Of a DNA stretch of 64,000 bases, positions 46,632 to 56,603 are shown in pieces. The number at the start of each line of letters is the position of its first letter. Position 1 is the stretch's first letter. Below the pieces are notes generated by a model. It saw only the letters and a program-made list of their open reading frames with translations. It made no database searches and was not told the DNA's origin. Both the position numbers and the translations under genes were made by a program. This stretch comes from Cycas panzhihuaensis (lineage: Eukaryota; Cycadophyta): NCBI GenBank assembly GCA_023213395.1, contig CM041465.1, positions 232,817,741 through 232,881,740 of the forward strand. Reading direction: 5' to 3'.

Positions 46632-47690
46632 ATTTACAATGTTAAGTCAGACACCTAGACCATCCCTAAATTTTAGAAAATTTTCTCCACCAAGTGGTTT
46701 GGTAAAGATATCTGTTGTCTGCTGCTTTGTAGATTTGTGGTGGAGGTTGATCTCACTTTGTTGAACATTCTCTCCGATGAAGTGATGATGAACCTCCATG
46801 TGCTTGGTCTGTGCATGAAAAATTGGATTCTTTGTCAACTTGAACACACTTTGATTGTTGCAATATAGACTAATGGGGTGATTCTGCTCAAGTCCAAGCT
46901 CTCCAAGAATCTGTTTAAGCCAAATAGTCTTGCAAGCTGTGCTGGCTGCAACTTTGTACTCTGCTTTTGTGGATGACAAGGTAACATTTGGTTGCTTCTT
47001 GCAATTCCACAAAATAACTCCAGAACCAAGGGTAAAACAATAACCCGAGGTTGATCTGCAACTATTTGGCATGTTGCCCAATCAGAATTTGAAAACTCTT
47101 CTAAGATGAAATTCTTATTATGCACATATTGAAGGCCATGTTGCAATGTGCCTTTGATGTATCTCAGTATGCGTTTAGCTACATTCCAATGCTTGTCTGC
47201 TTTAGGGTTGGTGAGGTAGATTAGGCTACCAACTAGTTGTTGGAATAAAATGGGATTTGCAAGGTCTGCTTTCTCATTGAGAGTTAGTTTTATTCCATCC
47301 TCCATTGGTGTAGGCGTTGGTTTGTAGTCATGTATCCTAAACCACTGCAAAATGTTCTAAGAGTATTTTGCTTGGGATACAAAGATATGGCTTGGTTGTT
47401 GTCATACTTCTAAGCCTAAAAAATAATGGAGAAGTCCAAGATCTGTCATCTCAAAATTTCTCTTCAAGTCACCTTGGAGAATTTCAATCATCTTAGTGTT
47501 ATTTCCTGTGATCATTAAGTCATTAACGTACAAGACAATGAAAATTGCATGGTCATTTCCAACTTTAATGTATAAGTTAGGATCTACCATGCTCTTGGGG
47601 TTTACTTCAAGCCGTACAAAGCCTTTTTGTGGTGATAAACCATATGCTCTTTGCCTTGTAATTTGTAATCAGGAGGTTACTCCGATATAG
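46632..47690 (-). pseudogene. A5 reverse transcriptase (partial) and RNase H
   Basis: RT keeps FIVLYVNDLMITGNN, where the catalytic YVDD is YVND, so it is inactive, then EMTDLGLLHYFLGLEV. The RNase H part reads KADLANPILFQQLVGSLIYL, SSTKAEYKVAASTACKTIWL and AQTKHMEVHHHFIGENV. The end is KPLGGENFLKFRDGLGV. One frameshift lies near 47080, and about 40 codons of the connection region are missing after YLTNPKAD. Confidence 0.85.
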
Positions 47691-47938
47691 GAGTGTTCAA
47701 ACCTCCTTAGAGATTAATTAATTATTCATTCAATGAAGTGGTATATGCTGAAGAGTTATGACTTTTAATGAAGGGGCCTATTATGCACCTATAAATGAGG
47801 CCTCTAATGTATTGAACATCATCATATTTGTTATCAATCAATTGTATGGTCTTTTGACTATCATTTATCTTTGGCGCACTTATGTAATTCTTTCAAACTA
47901 GCTGTCTCTTCAAGTTACGGAAAAAGGTCCGTAACAAG

Positions 47939-47950
47939 TGGTATCAGAGC
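47939..47950 (+). promoter_or_regulatory. element E primer-binding site
   Basis: TGGTATCAGAGC lies two bases after the LTR terminus GTAACA, a perfect initiator-Met tRNA complement. It fixes the LTR right border and the plus orientation of E. Confidence 0.85.
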
Positions 47951-48123
47951 ATATTCGATTTGGTGTGAATTGTTATGAATGAATTGCATTTGTATATTTA
48001 CCCAGTCCTAATTCCACTGCCGTTTTTATCGTTTTATGCTCCCATAGTGCATCGTCATCACTGGGTTCATTTCTCGTCATTATATTCCATTCTAGTCACT
48101 AGTTTCTTGTCACTGTCTTCCGT

Positions 48124-48270
48124 TCTCATCACTATCTTCCATTCTAGTTGTTGAGCCATTCTCATCACTATCTTCCATTCTAGTTGCTGAGCCATTCTCG
48201 TTGCACATTTTAGCCATTCTCATCACTGTCGTACCTGTTCTCATTCTTGTTGTTGAGTCATTCTCATCAC
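48124..48270 (+). repeat. 36-bp tandem repeat in element E leader
   Basis: The unit beginning TCTCATCACTATCTTCCATT starts at 48124, 48160 and, in degraded form, 48196, with further partial copies to about 48270. On the minus strand the repeat is open and would read NGSTTRMEDSDENG-like units. It is not supported as a gene. Confidence 0.8.
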
Positions 48271-48554
48271 TATCATACCCGTTCCTGTTCCCACTTTCAT
48301 TCATTAACATTATCGCCTCCACACCTCCACATAGTCTGTCTGCCGTCCTCCATTACTCGAGTCTTTGCGCCTACCTCACGTCTCTCGAGACTTGCACTGC
48401 CATAACCATTACTTCATAATCGCCACATCTACAAGATACAATACATTGGCACAATAATTAGAATCGCCATTACGTTGCTGTCATCTCTTTCAAGCTGTCT
48501 TCAACCTGTCCATTGCAGTCACGCAGTTCGAAGGTTGTGTTGCAGCCTTCGTTT

Positions 48555-49106
48555 TGTTAAACCTTATGTTTACATGTTAAGATTATGTACTTTATTTTTC
48601 ATGTAATATTTGTACTTTTGTACTTTAAGGGTGACTTATCACTTAAGTGATAAAGTGCACACCCGCATTCTTTCTAGTGACACAACATTGTCACTAAAGG
48701 GTCAAATGGACCCCCATGCACTTTTGCTCACTTGAGAGCCCCAAAAGGACACATGTCCTACATGCAAGGCATGTACTTTAGATGTTTGACACTTGTCAAA
48801 CATCCAATGCCTTAGGTCTCTCATTTCACTCTATATAATGAGACCTCTCCTCATTGTTCTCATATAGAGTTGGAGTTGTATTGTTATGTTGTCAGTTTGC
48901 TAATCAAACTATTTATTCATTTGGAGGTTGGACCAATTCTAACCCCTCACATTTGGTATCATTTTCTTGCTCCTTTTTCATGCTTTGTCTTGCTTATGTT
49001 TCATCTTAGAGTTTCATACTTGTTTAGCATTTGATTGCTTTCTAGAACTAGAGTGAACCTAGCTTCTAGATCTTGGGATTGTGAGGCCATGAGGCCCCTT
49101 TTCACA
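48555..49106 (+). repeat. A6 5' LTR
   Basis: 552 bp. U3 holds three hairpin-forming palindromes: TTATCACTTAAGTGATAA (48636-48653), GTGACA...TGTCAC (48677-48694) and GATGTTTGACA...TGTCAAACATC (48781-48804). A TATA-like TATATAAT follows at 48832-48839. The PBS is two bases after the CACA end. Confidence 0.94.
48832..48839 (+). promoter_or_regulatory. TATA-like box of A6 5' LTR
   Basis: TATATAAT lies about 275 bp into the LTR, just after the third palindrome, at the position expected for the U3 promoter. The same CTATATAATGAGA or CTATATATTGAGA word occurs in every family A LTR here. Confidence 0.6.
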
Positions 49107-49108
49107 TC

Positions 49109-49120
49109 TGGTATCAGAGC
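49109..49120 (+). promoter_or_regulatory. A6 primer-binding site
   Basis: TGGTATCAGAGC, a perfect complement to initiator-Met tRNA, two bases after the LTR. It primes minus-strand cDNA synthesis. Confidence 0.92.
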
Positions 49121-49667
49121 AAGAGGAGAGTAGTTCCCTACATTACATTTGTTCTTTGCTCAAGGAGATTCAAAGAAGGGCTACAAACCCTTGGTGACGA
49201 CCTTCGCCCTTCGAAGGCGATCCAAGGTTTGTTTGAGACCATTTTCTTGCAGGTTCAAGCTTCTGGAGTAGCATTGAAAGCTAGAGCAAAAATATTTTTC
49301 AGATATGAATTTTTTCAGACCTTGTTTCGGGTGTAGTATTCACTGTTTCTTCAAAAACAGTGATTTTTTTTAATTATCTTACTTAGGAAAAATTATTCTT
49401 CTGTAATCCAAGGCAGATCTCAGGAGTTTTATGTGTTTTTTTTTTTTTCCGACTTAAAAGCAAACTTTAGTCACTGCACTCAGGCTGCACCTATTTTCTC
49501 ACTGCTTTTGAGTCATTTTTCTACTGACAGAGCAAATTTTTTGAACGAAATCACTCGTTTCTCTTGCTGTCCACTATCTGACTTCTGTTGTAGGCTCTGT
49601 GAAGTATGCTCAGTAGACTCTTAGACTCTCTGAAGTTTCTACAGTTCAACAGACTTCCTGCAGGCTG
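49121..49667 (+). other. A6 leader, first part
   Basis: Noncoding sequence from the PBS to the nested element B. It matches the leader of A1 in reverse complement and ends at GGCTG, the target copy of B. No gene is seen. Confidence 0.65.
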
Positions 49668-50112
49668 TGATGGAAAATATATATGCAAGACTATGCTCTG
49701 ATACCAAATGAAGGAAAATATGCTTGCAAACTAACAGGTTAGAACATATATCAAATAAGTATAAACTAGTATTGCATCAATACATCAGTGTATCACCATT
49801 ACAATAGCATAAACACATGAAAGTCTTGTTGTTCAATCCATTGTAGTAGAATGAGCATTACAAATCTCCTAAAAAATAGGTGGTGTCTAAAGACACCAGG
49901 GTTGTACACCCCTTAACATTTATAGTGTGGGGCCCGCCGCCAACTCCTCAACCCCTGAATTCAAATTAATAATAAAATAATACAACTTAACTCAAATGAA
50001 ACTAACTCAACTTACCTTAACTTACCTTGACATGTTGAGCATCACATGTCTAAATTGAGGTGCACAATCCTGGTAGGTAAGAGAGAGTTGAGTGATGACA
50101 TTACACCCAACA
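49668..50112 (-). repeat. element B 3' LTR
   Basis: 445 bp. The minus-strand start is TGTTGGGTGTAATG. Near its other end it contains a perfect PBS sequence, plus-strand GCTCTGATACCA at 49695-49706, followed by a second LTR-like terminus TGAAGG at 49709. Compared with the right LTR it has TGTGGGGCCCGCCGCC-type sequence near 49926 where the right has TTTGGGGGAGGAGGG. Confidence 0.92.
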
Positions 50113-50845
50113 TTCTCCCCCTTAATGTCAGCACGAACACTTGTATCTTTTCTTTGAACTTGTGAAACTGGTACTTGAAAAGGACTTTGAAATTCTGATC
50201 TTGATCTTTATCAACTCTTTTCACCCTTATAGTCACATATGTCTCTTTATCGTAGAGTGATGTAGGAAGACTATAGGTAGATAAAACTTGATGCAAACGT
50301 AGATGAATAGCTGTAATTTGGACTTTGTCAACTGGAACATTAGGAAGGCTTTGAACTTGAACTTTTGTAATCTTTATGCTTTGAACAGTTGTCATATCAT
50401 GAGGTTTATTCTTCGTTATGTCATAAGATTCGTCTTCATGCTCCCCCTCAAATGGAGGAATAAATCCTTGTGCAACAAGGTGATCCTGCATTTGATCTAA
50501 ATCCTCATGTGTGTTGTCGTCAAGATCTATTTGTTCTGTTACCTGTCTCACATGCTCATCAAAAGTTTCGTCAAATACATTGAGGGTATCTCCCCCATAA
50601 ATAGAAATCAATAAATCCTAAACAGACTTAGATGTTGTTAATTCAGAAACCAGCGGAAAAATATCATCAGTCATAGTGCAAAATAATAAACCTAACACTT
50701 CATTATCTTTTCTAAAATTTTCTGTAATGCTAAGGTCACATTCATGTTGTAAATACTTTAAAAGATCATGTTCAATAAAATAAGTTTGCATGGTGTCATA
50801 CCATAGTGAAAAGTTATGGCCATCAAAAATGGGGAATTGTGCCAT
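50042..50845 (-). pseudogene. element B gag (UBN2-type, one stop)
   Basis: The start MAQFPIFDGHNFSLWYDTMQ (50845) matches the copia gag N-terminal pattern P.FDG.NF..W...M. After TTSKSV a TGG codon has become TAG at about 50615, then the same frame continues DLLISIYGGDTLNVFDETFD for 189 codons. The C-terminal part is rich in Asp, Gln and Val with no zinc knuckle. The frame runs on through the PPT into the LTR and stops at 50042. With the stop reverted it would be about 267 codons, shorter than a usual gag. Confidence 0.75.
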
Positions 50846-52148
50846 TTTGAAGGCAATGTGATCAATAAGAAACTAATGATGCGTTTGAAAGCAAACTTAA
50901 CAAACTTTTCACTTATGCAAAACTTGAAATAAACTTTTGAGAATAAAGAGTTTTCAAAAAATGCCAATTTCTTAAATGAGTAAATGTAAATATTCAATAA
51001 AAAAACTTCCTTATTGTATAAAAATAATTTTTCTTTGAGAAAAATATATATTGCCTTATAAACAAATGCTGGTTCAAAACAATGTAAAATGCTTGTAGAA
51101 AGATCAAGCAGAAACTTTGAGTAAACAATGAAATATGAACTAGGATTTTCTTTAAAATTTTGAAAGAAGACAAGCTTGTTAGGATGTATATATATGCTCA
51201 ACTTTAACAGATTGAAAACTATATTGAATAATGTCAGAATAACTTAAAATTTTACTAATATGTAGATTGATGAGATGTGAATCCAATGAAACAAACGGTT
51301 TTGAAAATGGGTACCAATAAATCACAATTTGAATAATGCAAAGATATGGACCTCCTTATGGAGCCTAACAGGAGTAGGGTAGGCAAAAATTGTATAAAAA
51401 TACTAATTAACCTTTAGAAAAAGTTGAACAAATGATCAAATATTATTTATGAAGTAATCAATGTTCTTCTAATTAAAAATTTTAAAAAATATATTAAAAT
51501 GGTGTAACAAAACAGCAGATTTAGGGCAATGAAATACCTCAACTTTGACTGATTTGAAATATAAGAAAAATGTGTCAAAATAGATGGAAAAATATGTCAA
51601 AATGAAGAGAAATGTGTCGAACTCAACGGTACGGAATTGAAATCGATAAAAATGCAAAAGTTATAGTGAAAAATGTAACAAGTGTCTTTATGGAGAATGT
51701 TCAAGAAACAGGCAAGAACAACTAAATTTCTTATTTCAGCGATAAAAAAATTAGTGAAGATGAACTCAAAAAATTGAAGTAAAAAGTGGGTATTAGAGTC
51801 TATACAACGTAGATCGCTATAGAAAAAATTTGAGCACAAAACAGTTTACCAAAAATAAATGACAGCCAGTTCTAAAACCGATTTTGTTAAAAATGCAAAA
51901 ACTGCTGAAATTTTGAAAGTGTAATGTTAAAATGGTCGAAACAAAGTCAAATTGGCACCGAATTGGTCTTATGACCAGTCGAAATCGGTGTACGGAAAAT
52001 TCGATCTATTAGGCGCAGTTTAAATGCAAAACCGATACTCCAGCTAGAAGTTATGGCCACAAAAGCGCCAATAACTCTGTGGAAAATTAAATTTAAAAAA
52101 AAATAGAGTTTAAAATTAAAAACACTTCTTAAAAAATGTGTTTGAAGA
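50846..52148 (-). other. element B leader, AT-rich part
   Basis: No recognised gene. A minus-strand open stretch (51201-50758) overlapping the gag start is Phe/Lys-rich low-complexity translation of AT-rich DNA and is not supported. Several AAAATTTT-type runs are present. Confidence 0.55.
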
Positions 52149-52232
52149 TGTACTGAGCCGGGATTGAACCCAAGGTCAGTCAGATAACAGAGACCTCCGA
52201 TGCCAGGAGGGTGAACTCGCTCATCGAGATAA
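52149..52232 (-). ncRNA. tRNA-like / SINE-like segment in element B leader
   Basis: On the minus strand the segment contains GGTTCAATCCC, a good match to the RNA polymerase III box B (GGTTCRANNCC). It is preceded by GGCATCGGAGGTCTC, wording common in tRNA-derived plant SINEs, with about 18 extra bases before the T-arm. Box A is not convincing. It may be a decayed tRNA-derived insert. Confidence 0.3.
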
Positions 52233-54257
52233 AAAACACAACTTAAACCTTTTAAAACAGGATTTTAAAACATATAATAAATAAAACTGAATAATATCAC
52301 AAAATGCAACGCTAAGTATATAAACGGAAATATAATACTATTAATATAAACGCAAACATATAATAAATGGCAATGCAGATATATATAACATCAAGAATGA
52401 ACGACAACACAAATATGCCAATGCACGATTAATATCACAACGCAAAACGCGAATATACAACACGAAATACGATTAAGATCGCATATAGACGCGAAACGAT
52501 TAATATCACAACGAATGGTGCCACCCGAAATGGCGATTTAAATGCAATGAGTAATAGAACGGAACAGACTGAATGGCGAGTTTAACAGGGCGAATAAATG
52601 AAAGAAAACGGCCAAGGCGAATATAATCAGCAGGCAATTTGTGTATTAGCAGTAATGATCAATACTTAACGGAACAGCACAATGAATGGCGATTTAAGTG
52701 CAGATTTCTGACGTAAAAGGCGATTTCTCAGGCAGCGATTGAAAGGCGATTAAACGGACAAAGGCAACGATTTAATGAATAAACGTCGACGTCAACGAAC
52801 AGAACGATTTAACGGCGATGAATCAATTGCAGAGTGCTGTGCAATATCGTCGCCGCCGATATCAAGAGACGGAGAGTGCAATATAGTCAACAATACGCGG
52901 TGCAGTACAGACGCAGACGGAGAGTGCAGGGTGCCGATATCGAAACGCAACACGGTGCAGCACAGACGCAGACGGAGAGTGCAGGGTGTAGCATGCAGGC
53001 GGAGCGGAGGCGGGCGTCAGGAGGCGGAGAGTGCAGTGCGATGAGACGCAGAGGCGAGATGGATAGAAGGGCGATGGAGACGCAGAGGCCCGAAGGACAG
53101 AAGGTGATCTTAAGCTGAGAGCAGATGCAAAAAAAAATGGATAGTGTATGGCTAATGCAACGGGTCAACGGAAACGGAAACGGGGGCCAAATCAATGCAA
53201 TAACAACGGGAGGATGCACAGAGACAACAGGTATAAAGCAAGTAATGAATAATATAATGGCAGAGATAATATATGAAAAAACAGACAATGAATCTGAGGA
53301 CAGCTAATAATCTAGTACAGATGGTAACAGTATTACAGATCTATCGAGCGCTTATATATTGGAGATCAAAGGAACAAATAAGAGGCATATATCAAAAATT
53401 ATTTATTTATATGTTGAAAAAATAAAAAAAAAGGAAATGAAGAACCTGGTTCCTGTATGGAGTGCAAACTTCTGAGCAGGAGAACTTCCTTCACGGTGGA
53501 TGAAATTCAAATCCGTCTTCTCCAGTGGATAGCTAAGTTCGCCAGAATCTCAACGAGCAGTCATATGGATACGTTTCGCCAGATGTATGAGCAACTGAAA
53601 ACGTATTTGTAGCAGGCTTCTTCAAAAAAACAAGTGCATTCTCCAGTATATAAATCTGTTGTAGATGCTTCTCTGGACGCTGAATATGCCCAAAAAAACT
53701 GTAGATCTGTAACAATCTTGAAAAATATAGTAAGAAAATATGATGAAAAAATGTAGATCTGAGCTAAATATAGCATAAAATACTGAAAAAACTTGATACA
53801 ATAAGTAGATTTATAATGAAATTAGCAGATCTGAAGTAACAAGTTGCAGATCTCTGAAAAAGCTTGATAACTTTTGTATGCAGCTGATGCTCTTTTGTAA
53901 ATCTGCAAAAAATATCAAATAAGTAGACAAATAACTTGTAAACTGTCAAAATATGTGATAAATCTGTAAATCTGAAGAGAAAATAACTTGAATATAAGAA
54001 TAAAACTTGAATGTATATAACTTGCTGCTGAAAAATCCTTTGTAGATCTGCACAAATCTGAAAATAGATGTCAGTAATATTTGTTGAACTAGAAATAAAG
54101 CTCAATAATAATCAAAATCTGTTGAAATAATATATAAAGCTTGCTAAAAATTTCAGAAAATAAATCTAGTTAATATATATTGCTTATAAAAAAAATCTAT
54201 TGTAGAGTGCCAATAGATCCTGTTGCTCTTCTTCAAAGCTTCAGCAGGTCGAGAATC
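52233..54257 (-). other. element B leader, with GC-rich minisatellite at 52898-53007
   Basis: Noncoding. In 52780-53110 GC content rises sharply against the AT-rich surroundings. A 55-bp unit starting CGGTGCAG repeats at 52898 and 52953 with shared CAGACGCAGACGGAGAGTGC. Elsewhere between 53700 and 54200 the words GTAGATCTG and AAATCTG recur many times. Plus- and minus-strand open stretches over the minisatellite are repeat translations. Confidence 0.6.
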
Positions 54258-54717
54258 GCTCACGATACCAAATGATGGAAAATATATCTGCAAGACTATG
54301 CTCTGATACCAAATGAAGGAAAATATGCTTGCAAACTAACAGGTTAGAACATATATCAAATAAGTATAAACTAGTATTGCATCAATACATCAGTGTATCA
54401 CCATTACAATAGCATAAACACATGAAAGTCTTGTTGTTCAATCCATTGTAGTAGAATGAGCATTACAAATCTCCTAAAAAATAGGTGGTGTTTAAAGACA
54501 CCAGGGTTGTACACCCCTTAACATTTATAGTTTGGGGGAGGAGGGAAACTCCTCAACCCCTGAATTCAAATTAATAATAAAATAATACAACTTAACTCAA
54601 ATGAAACTAACTCAACTTACCTTAACTTACCTTGACATGTTGAGCATCACATGTCTAAATTGAGGTGCACAATCCTGGTAGGTAAGAGAGAGTTGAGTGA
54701 TGACATTACACCCAACA
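54258..54717 (-). repeat. element B 5' LTR and adjoining primer-binding site
   Basis: LTR 54273-54717, carrying the same internal PBS copy (plus-strand GCTCTGATACCA, 54300-54311). The site outside the LTR (54270-54258) reads TGGTATCGTGAGC, one insertion and one change from canonical. The A6 sequence resumes at 54718. Confidence 0.9.
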
Positions 54718-54722
54718 GGCTG

Positions 54723-56603
54723 TGGCTTATTTTTGGGCATTTTTCAGCCTTGAAACCCCACATGAAGAGTACAAATTTGCTCCTGCATAATTCTTTGAAT
54801 TGCTTACGCTCATCTAAAAATGCTTGCACACCGCATGGGTCCCACACGCCCTTCAAGGTCGTTTGAAAGTGTTACACAAGTCTTTGTCTTCTTTGTTCTC
54901 TCATTCTCCACCTGTGCACCTAACCAACACTTCTCCCAACTCGTTCTCTCTCCACGGGTCACCAATGAAGCTAAAATTAGCACTAAATCACTGTTAGGGG
55001 TGGGCGCCCCTTTGGCTGAAATTTCAGCTCAATTGGAGATCTCTACGCAGAGTTATCTCCACTTGTTCATCTTCGGCCACCGCCGTGAATCGGCTCTTTG
55101 ATTTTTTTGAAATTCTTTTAAAAATTTCAAATTTTAACATTCACCTTTTAATCTTATGTTATGAATATTAGAATATTCATAGAATATTCCTCTTTACATA
55201 AACATATTTAGTTCTAAAGTTTCTCTTAGGTCTCTTTTTTAAATCAATTAAAGTATAAAAAACTCACTTTTTAACCCAAATTCAAAGGGTCTTAGTGATT
55301 TTTAATCTTTCAATTATTTTTGACTTCACTTTAGACTAAATCAAAGTTTCTTTAAGTGTTTTTTCTACATCAAAAGTGATATTTTCTCTTTATTGAATCA
55401 TTATTCCTAGTCAAGGCACCTTGCATGGTCCTTTTTTGTACTTTTGGAGCTAAAAATCATCTTTTTTTGTACTTTTGGAGCTAAAAATCTTCTCAAGACT
55501 TAGTGATCTCATTAAATAACTAATACTAAGTCAATCTCACTTCTTTGAAACTTAAAATACTTTTGTTTAAGCATTTTTCAAAGGCTCCCTGCGTAGTGTC
55601 CTTATTGCTTAAGTTGCAAAAAAAATTTGAATTTCAGCCTTTGTTTTTGGTTCTTTAAGCTTTTTTTAACACTTAATTAATGTTGTATAAGTGTTAATTG
55701 GCTTAGGTGAAGTGATTCTAAGTGTTTGCACATTGTAAAAGTGATATTTATCACTATTTCAAACACTTCTTTTAAGGCACCTTGCATGGTGACCTATTGC
55801 CCTGAGTCACAAAAAGGGCTAAAAAATACTTTGTACTTAATAAAATCACTTCATTTTTTGATCGTTGGGACTATTCCCTTCACTCTTGACCATTAAAAGG
55901 AACCCATTTGTATCTTCATCACAAGGTTTTGCTTTGCTTCATGGAGAACTTAGCATTGCAAAACTCATTGTACTCAAGCATCTTTCTTTACTTGGATCAG
56001 CATAAGCACTCTCACTTCATTAAGTGCTCATTGTAAACAACACTATAAGTGTTCATTTGATGTACTAGCTTGCTTCTTTTGAAGCCACTTTCATTGCAAA
56101 CTTAATCAAGCACTTTCATAAGTACATCTTCCAAGTAAAAATAAATCTTAAGTTCACTTTAATCTTCTAAAAAGTGACTTAAAAATCTTGTTAGAGGTCT
56201 GAAAAGGTTCAAACCTTTTCTTTGAAATAACCTTAAGCTTGGTGCATTCCTTAGGGCACCAACCAACCGTATGGTCAGTGCACGACAATTAAGGTTCCTT
56301 GAGGGAAAGGAGGTTCGAAAAGGTTGTTATTGGGGCTGTGAATCCCAGGGAAAGCATGGTACGTCTTTGCAGATCAACCCTACCTGCCTTGTCCTAGATT
56401 TAACCTGGCCAACTGTTGGATCTCCTCTAGAGATCAGGGTTGGACCAACTCCATAGCCTAGTCCTCCACCCCTCATCATTCCATTTAGTTGTTGGATCTT
56501 CTACTAAGATTAGAACTGTTGGTTTCGTTAGAAGGTGGAACTTAAGCGATGAAAGCTTTGAGTTTTCAAGTTATCTGCTAGCTTCAAGCCTTACAATTGA
56601 AAC
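54723..56603 (+). other. A6 leader, second part
   Basis: Noncoding leader resumes with TGGCTTATTTTTGGGC. The triple motif is at 55413-55430, 55581-55601 and 55774-55800. A 30-bp tandem duplication (55431-55460 and 55461-55490) reads TTGTACTTTTGGAGCTAAAA in both units. The pre-gag block near 56230-56560 is shared with A1, A2 and A4. Confidence 0.7.

Larger units (their letters stand above)
46044..47693 (-). mobile_element. copia family A, fragment A5 (3' LTR, RNase H, part of RT)
   Basis: The left LTR (46044 to about 46582) has family A palindromes and ends GGTTTAAAC. Then a GC-rich patch, RNase H and RT follow in minus sense up to about 47690, where the LTR of element E begins. The A5 sequence stops inside the RT block that encodes the QPP.Y..QGKEH region of other copies. 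The missing 5' half is therefore probably beyond the far end of E, outside this window. Confidence 0.85.
47694..48554 (+). mobile_element. element E, 5' LTR and leader (LTR retrotransposon)
   Basis: The LTR is 47694-47936, from TGTTCAAACC to GTCCGTAACA. It has a TATA-like TATAAAT at 47790 and is followed by a perfect PBS TGGTATCAGAGC at 47939-47950. The leader continues to 48554, where A6 inserted, and resumes at 61351. It contains a 36-bp tandem repeat (48124-48195 and degenerate to about 48270). No coding domain of E is visible; its right LTR is not in the window, so its class is unknown. Confidence 0.78.
49668..54717 (-). mobile_element. non-autonomous gag-only LTR element B (nested in A6)
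   Basis: LTRs of 445 bp each, 49668-50112 and 54273-54717, with plus-strand ends TGATGG and CCAACA. The perfect target duplication GGCTG lies at 49663-49667 and 54718-54722. In minus sense the PPT (AAGGGGGAGAA) abuts the left LTR at 50123-50113, and the PBS-like TGGTATCGTGAGC is at 54270-54258. The only coding sequence is a broken gag. The LTRs are nearly identical apart from a few local differences, so it is recent. No pol is present, so transposition would have needed a helper. Confidence 0.93.

Noticed and set aside
48636-48804. Palindromes in the LTRs considered as CRISPR repeats or operators of a bacterial system
   Set aside because: They occur once per LTR, not as a spaced array, and the context is a plant retroelement.
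49709-50112. 404-bp LTR borders for element B
   Set aside because: The target duplication GGCTG only matches if the LTR starts at 49668; at 49709 the flanks do not match.
50758-51201. 147-codon minus-strand open frame rich in Phe, Ile and Lys
   Set aside because: It overlaps the element B gag start in another frame and reads as low-complexity translation of AT-rich DNA.
52775-53288. Overlapping plus and minus open frames in a GC-rich block, one with a signal-peptide-like start
   Set aside because: They cover a 55-bp minisatellite and overlap each other; no domain or codon pattern supports a gene.
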